A program made the translations under genes and the position numbers. A DNA stretch of 34,689 nt from Deltaproteobacteria bacterium (GTDB lineage Bacteria > Desulfobacterota > Desulfarculia > Adiutricales > Adiutricaceae): positions 1 to 34,689 of the forward strand of contig JAIRNQ010000124.1 in assembly GCA_031257955.1 (NCBI GenBank). The letters are read 5' to 3'. A model generated the notes under the pieces. The model searched no databases, was not told the origin of the DNA, and saw only the letters and a program-made list of their open reading frames with translations. Position 1 is the first letter of the stretch. Every line of letters starts with the position of its first letter. Shown here piece after piece: positions 19,373 to 28,813 of this stretch.

Positions 19373-19948
19373 GTGTCCCAAAATAAACAACTAGGTTATT
19401 TCCTCGGCCTGGCTTTGGCCTTGGCCGTCTGGCTGGCCTGCCCGGCCGTACCGGCGGCGGCCCAGCAAACCAATGGCGGGGGTAACTTCCAATTTAACGA
19501 GCTGGACTTCGATCGCCAAGGCACCGGGCAAGCCCCGGCCACCCGTGACCCCGACGCCGGCCTGACCGACCTCTTTTCGGGCGAGCCAGTCCAAGCCCCC
19601 AGCCAGACGGTCAAAACGCCGGCCCAGCCGCCGGCCATCCCGGCCGCCGACGGGCGTCTGCAGAGCCTGCCCGGGGTGCCCAGCCCGGTTTCCGTGCCGG
19701 CCGGCCAGGGCGAGGCCAAGATAGAGGTGGCCAACGGCAAGGCCGCCCCGGCGGCCCGGCCGGTGAGGCGGCGTAGGGCCGCCAGGAAAAAGGATCCGGA
19801 ATTCCGGAACCCCCAGGAGAGACGTTTTTATTACGCCATGCAGGCTTGGCGCAACCACCCGGAACTCGCCCCGGTCAACTGCAAGTCCTACGTGCCCGAT
19901 CGGCCCCTCTACCACGTGAGGTGCTTTGGGGCCCTGGCCCTCCGCTAG
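19373..19948 (+). CDS. small exported protein of unknown function
   Basis: I do not recognise a family. Starting at GTG 19373 (GGGGG 6 nt upstream) gives 191 residues. The N-terminus is a clear signal peptide (SQNKQLGYFLGLALALAVWLACPAVPAAAQ) with a likely cleavage after AAA at about residue 30. The mature part is first low-complexity, Pro/Ala/Gln-rich (about 31-130). Next is a strongly basic patch, RPVRRRRAARKKDPEF. A conserved-looking C-terminus RRFYYAMQAWRNHPELAPVN follows, with two cysteines (CKSYV, VRCFG) that could form a disulfide in the periplasm. An ATG at 19316 would place residues in front of the signal peptide and lacks a good ribosome-binding site. It has its own promoter and lies before pepF with 262 bp between. 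Confidence 0.65.
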   Translation: MSQNKQLGYFLGLALALAVWLACPAVPAAAQQTNGGGNFQFNELDFDRQGTGQAPATRDPDAGLTDLFSGEPVQAPSQTVKTPAQPPAIPAADGRLQSLPGVPSPVSVPAGQGEAKIEVANGKAAPAARPVRRRRAARKKDPEFRNPQERRFYYAMQAWRNHPELAPVNCKSYVPDRPLYHVRCFGALALR

Positions 19949-20154
19949 GCCGGCCCTGGGCCCTGGACCCTTGGCCCCGAGCTCACCGGTTTCGACGCTC
20001 TCCAGACCCGAGTTTTCCAGGCTCGGGCTCGCCAGTCCCAATTTCGTTTAGGTCCGGGGCCAGTCTGGTCCCTGACCCGTATCGGTCCTGGCCGGTTGGG
20101 CCCGGCCATTACCGATACGCCAGAATTGGCCCCCCGACAAGTTTAGCCAACCCG

Positions 20155-20174
20155 AAGGCGCCGCGAGGCGCCTT
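20155..20174. repeat. 8-bp hairpin with GCGA tetraloop upstream of pepF
   Basis: AAGGCGCC (20155-20162) pairs perfectly with GGCGCCTT (20167-20174) around a GCGA loop, a GNRA-type tetraloop. TT then TGGC follows rather than a long T-run. It lies 36 bp before the pepF ATG and after the exported-protein gene, so it could be a weak terminator for that gene or a 5' leader element for pepF. Confidence 0.5.
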
Positions 20175-20210
20175 TGGCATGGCCGTTTTGCCATAAGGAC
20201 GCGTGAACGC

Positions 20211-21977
20211 ATGGATATTTCTGACGACGCCCCGCGATGGGACTTGAACGGGTTCTCCCCGTCCGGGCCTATGAACGTGGAAGAAACGCTGGCCAACCTG
20301 GAGGTAAAGTTTACCCAATTCGCCACCTTTCGCTCCCTCCTGTCGCCGGGCCAAGGCATCGAGGCCCCGCTTTTCTCGGACCTTTTGGGCCGGCTCGAAG
20401 AGATACACCGCCAGGCCAGGCTTCTGGGCGGCTACGCCTCCCTGGCCTTCGCCCAGGACACCTCCGACCAGAAGGCCCAGAGCCTCTTGGCCAAGATCGA
20501 GGGGGCCCTGGCTAGGATAGACAACGAAATCATGTTTTTTAGCCTCTGGTGGAAGGGGCTGCCCGAGGATCAAGCCGGGCCACTTTTGGGGAGCGCCCCC
20601 GATTACGGCTACATGCTGACCCGGGAAAGGGCCTTTAGGGAACACACCCTGACCGAGCCCGAAGAGAAAATAATCAACATCAAGGACCTGACCGGCCGGG
20701 AAGCGCTGAACAGGCTCTACGAAACCATCACCAACGGCTACGCGTTTATCCCGGATTTTTTGCCCCCAGACCAAAGGGTCCCGCTGACCCGTGACGGCCT
20801 GGCCGTCCACTTCCGCTCCCATCTGCCCGAGCGCCGGGAGGGGGCCTACAAGGTTTTCAACTCCGTCTACGGCCAAGCCGGCCCCATCCTGGGCCAAATC
20901 TACCAAGGCCTGGTTCAGGACTGGCATTACGGGGAGGTGGTGCTGCGTCGCCACCCCACCGCCCAGTCGGCCAGAAACAAACACAACGATCTTGGCGACG
21001 AAACCGTGGCCAGTCTCCTGAGGGTCTGCCGGGCCAAGGCCCCCGAAGTCTTTGGGCGTTACTTCAAGCTCAAGGCCAAACGCCTGGGCCTTCCGGCCTT
21101 GCGCCGCTACGACATTTACGCCCCCCTCAAAGAGGACGCCAAGACTTACCCGTTCGACGAGGCCCTGCGGGAGGTGGAACTGGCCTTCCGGGCCTTTGAC
21201 GACGAATTCGCCGATCTAGCCATGAAGATCCCCCAAGCCCATCGCCTCCACGCCGCCAAGTATCCCGGCAAGCAGGGCGGGGCCTTCTGCGCCTCCCACG
21301 TCCCCGGCGAGGTCCCTTGGGTATTGATGAATTACGGCGGCCACCGCCACGATCTCTTCACCCTGGCCCACGAGCTGGGCCACGCCGTCCATAGCCTTCT
21401 GGCCGCCGACCACAATATTTTTGAGTTTCACAGCGCCCTGCCCATGGCCGAGACGGCTTCGACCTTTGGGGAAATGCTACTGGCCAAGCGTTTCCGAGAG
21501 GTGGGGGATCCGGAAGACGCCGAAGCTTTGGCCTTTTCCTTGCTGGACGACGCCTACGCCACCGTCGGCCGCCAGGCCTTCTTCGCCCTCTTTGAGGTCG
21601 AGGCCCACCGCCTGGTCCAAGAGGGGGCCACCCCGGACGAGCTGGCCGAGGTCTACCTAAAAAACCTCTCCGAGGGCTTTGGCGACGCCGTGGACTTGGA
21701 CGGATCGTTTCGCTGGGAGTGGGTCAGCGTCCCCCACTTCTACCAGGCCCCCTTTTACGTCTACGCTTACAGCTTCGGCCTCCTTTTGGTCTACGGCCTC
21801 TGGAACCTCTACCAGGCCGAGGGACAAGCCTTCGTCCCCAAGATGAAGTCCATCCTGGCCAAAGGCGGTTCCGACTCCCCGGAAGCCATCCTGGCCGCCG
21901 CCGGCCTGGGCCCCCTCAACGACGATTTTTGGCTGGGCGGTTTCGCGGCCATTGAAAGCTTAATCCCCAAAGTCTAA
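20211..21977 (+). CDS. pepF: oligoendopeptidase F (M3B metallopeptidase)
   Basis: A cytoplasmic zinc peptidase that cleaves short peptides. The 588 residues match PepF/M3B length. The zinc-binding HEXXH is HELGH at residues 387-391 (LFTLAHELGHAVHSLL), with the downstream acidic ligand in ALPMAETASTFGEM about 25 residues later. The C-terminal helices FYVYAYSFGLLLVYGLWNLY are typical and form the closed substrate chamber. The upstream N-terminal domain (about 1-200) is the usual M3 oligopeptidase-F lid. The start is ATG 20211, with AAGGACG about 10 nt upstream. No signal peptide is present. A GC hairpin follows the stop. The adjacent exported protein and this peptidase are not obviously linked in function. 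Confidence 0.95.
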   Translation: MDISDDAPRWDLNGFSPSGPMNVEETLANLEVKFTQFATFRSLLSPGQGIEAPLFSDLLGRLEEIHRQARLLGGYASLAFAQDTSDQKAQSLLAKIEGALARIDNEIMFFSLWWKGLPEDQAGPLLGSAPDYGYMLTRERAFREHTLTEPEEKIINIKDLTGREALNRLYETITNGYAFIPDFLPPDQRVPLTRDGLAVHFRSHLPERREGAYKVFNSVYGQAGPILGQIYQGLVQDWHYGEVVLRRHPTAQSARNKHNDLGDETVASLLRVCRAKAPEVFGRYFKLKAKRLGLPALRRYDIYAPLKEDAKTYPFDEALREVELAFRAFDDEFADLAMKIPQAHRLHAAKYPGKQGGAFCASHVPGEVPWVLMNYGGHRHDLFTLAHELGHAVHSLLAADHNIFEFHSALPMAETASTFGEMLLAKRFREVGDPEDAEALAFSLLDDAYATVGRQAFFALFEVEAHRLVQEGATPDELAEVYLKNLSEGFGDAVDLDGSFRWEWVSVPHFYQAPFYVYAYSFGLLLVYGLWNLYQAEGQAFVPKMKSILAKGGSDSPEAILAAAGLGPLNDDFWLGGFAAIESLIPKV

Positions 21978-21997
21978 TCCCCGGTCCCCCCTTTGGG

Positions 21998-22017
21998 CCC
22001 CGGCCCGGTGGCCGGGG
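21998..22017 (+). terminator. hairpin terminator candidate after pepF
   Basis: CCCCGGCC (21998-22005) and GGCCGGGG (22010-22017) form a perfect 8-bp stem with a CGGT loop, 20 nt after the pepF stop; flanking GGTCC/GGACC bases could extend it. A T-rich run (TTTTCCCTTTT) comes only about 25 nt later, so efficiency is doubtful. It is placed correctly for the end of pepF. Confidence 0.45.
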
Positions 22018-22183
22018 ACCAATGGGGCCGGCCAAGTAAAGTTTTCCCTTTTGCGAAATTAATGATTTTTTGATTAGCCTTATCTCAATATTAATGCAAT
22101 AAAGAGTGACTTGACACAGAGTAGAAACTTATATTTTCACTCCTAAAACCTGTCTTTGTCTATCATAATTAGCTAGAGTAAAA

Positions 22184-22212
22184 TTGACTTTTCTGGGCCT
22201 GCGGCTTATAAT
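22184..22212 (+). promoter_or_regulatory. near-consensus sigma70 promoter, long leader upstream of hybrid kinase
   Basis: TTGACT (22184-22189), a 17-bp spacer and a perfect TATAAT (22207-22212): 11 of 12 positions match. Transcription would start near 22219. No reading frame begins until the kinase ATG at 22707, so the transcript has a leader of about 490 nt or is a separate RNA. An upstream TTGACA near 22112 with a poorly spaced -10 is less convincing. Confidence 0.65.
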
Positions 22213-22240
22213 GGCCCAAAGCGCCAATCACTTTCACTTG

Positions 22241-22262
22241 CCGATGGCCGGGTGGCCATCGG
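22241..22262. repeat. perfect 9-bp hairpin at start of leader
   Basis: CCGATGGCC (22241-22249) and GGCCATCGG (22254-22262) pair perfectly around a GGGT loop. It lies about 22 nt after the predicted transcription start, where a stable 5' hairpin would protect the RNA or act as an operator. Confidence 0.6.
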
Positions 22263-22314
22263 ATTTGGTGACGGCCGGACTTGGGGGTTGCCGTTTGGAC
22301 TTGGCGGTGGTCGG

Positions 22315-22362
22315 ACTTGGTCGCAACCAAACTTGGTCGGGACCAAACTTGGTCGGAACTAA
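22315..22362. repeat. three tandem 16-bp self-complementary units
   Basis: Units at 22315-22330 (ACTTGGTCGCAACCAA), 22331-22346 (ACTTGGTCGGGACCAA) and 22347-22362 (ACTTGGTCGGAACTAA). The second contains the inverted repeat TTGGTC-GG-GACCAA, the first a shorter TTGGT/ACCAA, and the third is decayed. Two looser ACTTGG copies precede at 22279 and 22299. Tandem dyads of this kind suit a dimeric DNA-binding protein or serial RNA hairpins. Confidence 0.65.
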
Positions 22363-22706
22363 GTTACTTCGGTTATATTATAGCATGATAGTGTAAATGT
22401 TCTGCATAAATGAGTATAAAGTGTATATAAAATATTAAATAGTTTCCTGTCAGTCCCTAAGTTTGTCCTTCTTCGGTGGAGGGCCTTTAGGGATTGGACT
22501 TTTCTACCCAAGGCGGGTAATATAATTGACGGTCTCTCCCGCCCATAGACGCGACGGGCCCCATTTTCTCACCGGCCAGCGGCCCTGGCCAAGGCCAAGC
22601 TTGGCCAGTACCGGCCCTTTGGGTCTTCCTTTGGATTTCTTTGGCAATATTTCCACCATGTCGGCGCCGAGGCCTTGGGCGCGGCAAAGCAAACGGACGA
22701 GCGTAG

Positions 22707-25724
<3,018 letters not shown>

Positions 25725-25752
25725 GGCCCGTAAGGATTATTCCATCCCCTTC

Positions 25753-26013
25753 CTACTCCCCGTCTTGTATTTCGGCCTTTAGATTCGCGAGCAATGACAA
25801 TTGCCTCCGCGTAATGTCTTTTGGCTTGCCGTCTGGCAGTCTAAGCACAAATTGTCTATAGACGGATAAAGCAAATTCTTCGGCGTCGGCGTAACTACGA
25901 TTAAGCATTTTTTTTGCTAGCGTGGAGTGGGAGTGCCCAAACGAAAATCCGTTATGTCGCTTCTCGAATAGTGAGAACCATTTTTCTAAGTCTGACCCCG
26001 ATGGCTTTGACGG
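25753..26013 (-). pseudogene. probable remnant of an unrecognised gene
   Basis: On the minus strand a frame is open from 26013 (after a TAA) to a TAG at 25753. It reads like real protein: SDLEKWFSLFEKRHNGFSFG around 25980, then MLNRSYADAEEFALSVYRQF from an ATG at 25908. Codon choice and residue variety are unlike the Pro/Arg-rich noise frames nearby. The only ATG (25908) follows an A-run and has no Shine-Dalgarno, and 35 plausible residues precede it without a start. Protein-like sequence also continues upstream in another frame (SVKFFQTDLKFESIGIYFAY). I read this as a gene broken by frameshift, or as a 51-residue gene at 25753-25908. The family is unknown. Confidence 0.35.
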
Positions 26014-26129
26014 TTATGGGACGGGTTGTAAGCAAAATAGATGCCAATACTCTCAAATTTCAGGTCTGTTTGAAAAAATTTGACGCTTTTGTACTGTTTT
26101 CAAAAGAAAAAGCCCTTGAATAACTGGGT

Positions 26130-26158
26130 CGTAGATGTTATTATAATAAATATCTACG
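26130..26158 (+). promoter_or_regulatory. operator-like inverted repeat over the mntA -10 box
   Basis: CGTAGAT (26130-26136) and ATCTACG (26152-26158) are perfect inverted 7-mers separated by 15 bp. Within them lies TATAAT (26142-26147), 30 bp before the mntA start. The -35 is unclear (TTGAAT at 26116 is 20 bp from the -10). The arrangement is what an autoregulated toxin-antitoxin operon would use: a protein dimer bound here would cover the promoter. Confidence 0.5.
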
Positions 26159-26176
26159 AATACGGGGGCGATTATT

Positions 26177-26473
26177 TTGCTTTCGATTGACGACATAAAA
26201 AGGCTGGTAGAGCCTGTCGCTCGACGTTACGGCGTTGATAGCGTACGATTGTTCGGTTCTTATGCCCGTGGAGAGGCAACGCCAAGTAGCGATGTAGATC
26301 TATTGGTGGATACAGGTATTGTGTATAGTCTTTTCAAAGTTGGTGGTCTTTATGGTGACCTTAAAGAGGCTTTAGGTATGGAAATTGATTTGATAACAAT
26401 TAATAAAAAAGAAAATGATTTCGATTTTTTAAAATTTATAGCCGTTGATGAGGTAATTATATATGAAAAATAG
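26177..26473 (+). CDS. mntA: MNT-domain nucleotidyltransferase antitoxin
   Basis: This is a minimal nucleotidyltransferase of 98 residues with the full active site: Gly27-Ser28 (LFGSYARGEA), Asp39 and Asp41 (SSDVDLLVD), and the third carboxylate Asp71 (MEIDLIT). In characterised MntA/HepT systems the MNT protein neutralises the HEPN ribonuclease by AMPylating the Tyr of its RX4HXY motif; the same role is inferred here. The start is TTG 26177, with GGGGG 8 nt upstream. GC content and codon use are far lower than in neighbouring genes, indicating acquisition. The C-terminus ends YEK, and its last codons overlap an ATG (26463) that looks like the original start of hepT. Confidence 0.9.
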   Translation: MLSIDDIKRLVEPVARRYGVDSVRLFGSYARGEATPSSDVDLLVDTGIVYSLFKVGGLYGDLKEALGMEIDLITINKKENDFDFLKFIAVDEVIIYEK

Positions 26474-26475
26474 TC

Positions 26476-26850
26476 GTGATATATATTTTAGAACATATAG
26501 TAAAGTATTGCGACGAAATTGATGATGGGATTAAACAATTTGGTAATACTGTTCAATCATTACAATTAAATATTCATTACAAAAATTCGATGGCCATGTG
26601 CGTTTTGCAGATTGGAGAACTGACTACTCATCTTAGCGAAGATTTTAAAATATCACATTCTGAAGTTCCCTGGAAAGCTATAAAAGATATGAGAAATGTG
26701 GCGGCTCATAGGTATCATACTTTTGGTATTGAAGAATTATTTAAGACAATAACAGAAGATATTCCTAATTTACAAGTTTTTTGCAATATTTTAACAGATG
26801 AATATCGTTTAAAAGAAGTCTCTGCACCATCTCCAATGCGATCAAGATAG
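26476..26850 (+). CDS. hepT: HEPN-domain ribonuclease toxin (HepT-like), start possibly frameshifted
   Basis: The 124-residue all-helical protein has the HEPN toxin motif RX4HXY as Arg73-NVAA-His78-Arg-Tyr80 (KDMRNVAAHRYHTFG), plus family segments AMCVLQIGELT and TITEDIPNLQVFC. It should be an RNase kept in check by MntA. The longest frame starts at GTG 26476, with no good ribosome-binding site. An ATG at 26463, overlapping mntA and preceded by GAGGT 8 nt away, encodes MKNSRD, which fits as the start of this family. It then runs out of frame at an (AT)4 tract (26479-26486). One more AT would join it as MKNSRDIYILEHIVKYCDEI. The toxin may therefore be phase-variable, inactivated, or translated from the weak GTG. 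AT-rich like mntA. Confidence 0.85.
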   Translation: MIYILEHIVKYCDEIDDGIKQFGNTVQSLQLNIHYKNSMAMCVLQIGELTTHLSEDFKISHSEVPWKAIKDMRNVAAHRYHTFGIEELFKTITEDIPNLQVFCNILTDEYRLKEVSAPSPMRSR

Positions 26851-26875
26851 TGAAAACTTTAATTTTTTTCTCTAT

Positions 26876-26985
26876 ATGTTAATCCGTAATCCGTAATTTT
26901 TTCAAGCTAAGCTAACACATCATGGGGGCCAGGGGCCCCCATGATGCGTTAGCTTGAAAATAAATTACGGATTACGGATAATAAC
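26876..26985. repeat. large inverted repeat (about 50-bp arms) downstream of hepT
   Basis: The left arm (from about 26876) and right arm (to about 26985) are near-perfect reverse complements, closing on CATGGGGGCC-AGG-GGCCCCCATG at 26931-26953. The outer part carries a doubled TCCGTAAT motif in both arms. The left arm has a 5-bp duplication (GCTAAGCTAA) absent from the right. It could be a bidirectional terminator or a MITE-like mobile element; no transposase or clear target duplication is seen. The remaining sequence to 27195 shows no gene. Confidence 0.75.
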
Positions 26986-27195
26986 ACTGGCGATATTTGT
27001 TGTAAAGATTAATTTGATGATTTAATAATTTAAGACTAGCGGACATTATAATGCGGCAAGTATATTATGCTTCTCTTATGGTCGGGTAAACAATAATGGC
27101 CGCGCGAGAGATGAAATGAACGTGGATGCCGATGGCTCGTCGGCTGGTCAGGTTTGGGACGGGCACTTCTCTTGGGGCGGGGACTTCCCTTGGGA

Positions 27196-27990
27196 CTAGG
27201 GTGAGTCCTGGGATTGCGCGTCGGAAGATTGGGCCCCGGAAGACTGGGCCTCGGAAGTTGGGGCATCGGGGGAATTGGTCAGCCTTACGTAAAGCTCCCC
27301 CATGGCCGCGTGGGCACTGGCGGCCAGGGCGCTCAGCGAGGACCCTTCGGCCTTTATGGGGCGGCCGATGGCCACGCGGATGAGGCCGGGTTTGGGGAGG
27401 TAAGAGCCGCTGGGCCAAAGTTGGCCGCTGTTTTGGATGGCCAGGGGGATTAGGGGTACCCCGGTATGTTTGGCCAGGATGAAGGCGCCTTTCTTGAAGG
27501 GCAAGAGGGGCTCGGAGGTTTTGTTGCGGGTGCCCTCGGGGAAGATGGCCATGATCTCGCCGCGACTTAGCCGTTGGGTGGCCTCGTCAAGCATTTTTTT
27601 GGCCGACTCGGCGCTGCCGCCCCGTTCCACCAGCATGTGGGCCCGCATCAGGGTCCAGCCGAAGATGGGAATCCGGCCCAAGGCCGCCTTGGCCACCCAG
27701 GAAAAATTCCGGCCCGTGGCCTTGGCCGCCACCGGTATGTCAAGTAGGGAGCGGTGATTGGCGAAGACGATAAAGCCGCCGGCCTTGGGGTCCGGGAGGT
27801 TTTCCCGGCCCGAGACTACCTCGACCTTGATAAAGGCCGGCAGGAGCACTACGTTGGCCCAGATCTGGCCGGTTATGAATCGGGTCAGGCGCCGGGAGAA
27901 GAGGCTGATAATCAGGCAGGCCACACCGCTTATGATGGTCAGGCAAAAGAATATGGGCAGGTACCACAACCCGTATATAAATCTTAACAT
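27196..27990 (-). CDS. plsC: 1-acyl-sn-glycerol-3-phosphate acyltransferase
   Basis: It acylates lysophosphatidate to phosphatidate at the inner membrane in phospholipid synthesis. The 264-residue protein begins with a hydrophobic segment (about 6-31, YGLWYLPIFFCLTIISGVAC), then the catalytic NHRSLLD at residues 78-84 (the NHX4D motif), AKAALGRIPIFGW, IFPEGTRN (149-156) and VPLIPLAI. The final 20 residues or so (SEAQSSGAQSSDAQSQDSP) are a low-complexity tail made by 15-bp DNA repeats and probably lie outside the fold. The start is ATG 27990, with no obvious Shine-Dalgarno. It lies 79 bp after the second of the split RdgC-like genes on the same strand. Confidence 0.93.
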   Translation of the reverse strand: MLRFIYGLWYLPIFFCLTIISGVACLIISLFSRRLTRFITGQIWANVVLLPAFIKVEVVSGRENLPDPKAGGFIVFANHRSLLDIPVAAKATGRNFSWVAKAALGRIPIFGWTLMRAHMLVERGGSAESAKKMLDEATQRLSRGEIMAIFPEGTRNKTSEPLLPFKKGAFILAKHTGVPLIPLAIQNSGQLWPSGSYLPKPGLIRVAIGRPIKAEGSSLSALAASAHAAMGELYVRLTNSPDAPTSEAQSSGAQSSDAQSQDSP

Positions 27991-28069
27991 GGGTAAGAGC
28001 GCTTGGCGTTTTCGCGTCCCGCCCCAGACCCGGGCGGTCGTTGGCCGGCGCCTCGGGGCGCCGGGTTCG

Positions 28070-28663
28070 TTAACCCTCTTCCCGGGTCCAACGGGCCACC
28101 CAGGCCCGCAGCCTGGGCAGTTCCTCCGAGGCCCATTCCGGCGACAGCCTAAGCTTCAGGAACATGGACAAAAGGGCCTCGATGGTACCGGTGAGTTCGG
28201 TATAATAAACGACCCTATCCAGTAAAGCCCCGACTTTGGAGAGCTTGCCGTCCTCGTCGTCCTTAAACTCGGCCCCGGCCATCAACTTGGCCGACTTGGG
28301 GCAGAGGGTGTCGGCCGGCAAAGCCAGCGACCACTCCCGCTCCTCGCTTTTGATCCTTAGCCGCCCGTTCATGACCTTTTTGTTTTTCATGACCGCCGTA
28401 AAGGCCTCGGGCCACTCGGTACCGTTTTCCTTGCCGGCGTTCTGGCAGGTGACGCTTCTCTTGCTCGGGCCCTGGCCGCTTTGCAGCTTTAGGGAATTCT
28501 CGAACCAGATCTCCACCTTGGGGCCCCCGTCGGCGGCGAAACCGCTGTCTATCTCCGAACACAGCCACAACCAGGTCAAAAATTCCTCGCCCAGGAACAT
28601 CTTTTCCTGCCACAGCTCAAAATAATCGATTGTCCTTTCCCTCGCCTCAGCCACTGGTCTCAC
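28070..28663 (-). CDS. conserved protein paired with RdgC-like gene
   Basis: The 197-residue soluble protein contains ERTIDYFELWQEKMFLGEEF, then LTWLWLCSEID, AADTLCPKS-like and LFLKLRLSPEW-like segments. From memory of the family, this resembles proteins encoded next to, or fused to, RdgC-like proteins in deltaproteobacteria; I cannot confirm it here. It lies 150 bp after the RdgC-like gene on the same strand. The start is GTG 28663, or possibly GTG 28654, which has the better ribosome-binding site (AGGTGA, 5 nt). It could form a complex with the upstream product or be the C-terminal half of a split protein. Biochemical function is not deducible from sequence. Confidence 0.6.
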   Translation of the reverse strand: MRPVAEARERTIDYFELWQEKMFLGEEFLTWLWLCSEIDSGFAADGGPKVEIWFENSLKLQSGQGPSKRSVTCQNAGKENGTEWPEAFTAVMKNKKVMNGRLRIKSEEREWSLALPADTLCPKSAKLMAGAEFKDDEDGKLSKVGALLDRVVYYTELTGTIEALLSMFLKLRLSPEWASEELPRLRAWVARWTREEG

Positions 28664-28813
28664 CTACCAATTCCGCCGGTCTCCCCAATCGGGGGCCGGG
28701 GTCCAATCCTACGCCCGGCCCAATTATCGGGCGGGCGGCCGTCTTTCCCGGTCCGCCTTTCGGGGGCCGGGCCTTGTCCGTAACCCTTTTCGGGCCAAAG
28801 GCCGGAAAGGGGT

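Larger units (their letters stand above)
22219..22706 (+). other. candidate structured leader or non-coding RNA upstream of hybrid kinase
   Basis: The region from the predicted start site to the kinase gene has no credible protein gene. It begins with a perfect 9-bp hairpin (22241-22262), then five spaced ACTTGG motifs, three of them in exact 16-bp register (22315-22362). An AT-rich stretch follows (about 22370-22445), and then a GC-rich part up to the ATG. I do not recognise a known riboswitch or RNA family. It may be a regulatory 5' leader or an independent small RNA ending in the AT-rich part. Confidence 0.4.

Noticed and set aside
25914-26123. 69-codon plus-strand frame upstream of mntA
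   Set aside because: It runs opposite to the more protein-like minus frame, has no ribosome-binding site and no recognisable features.
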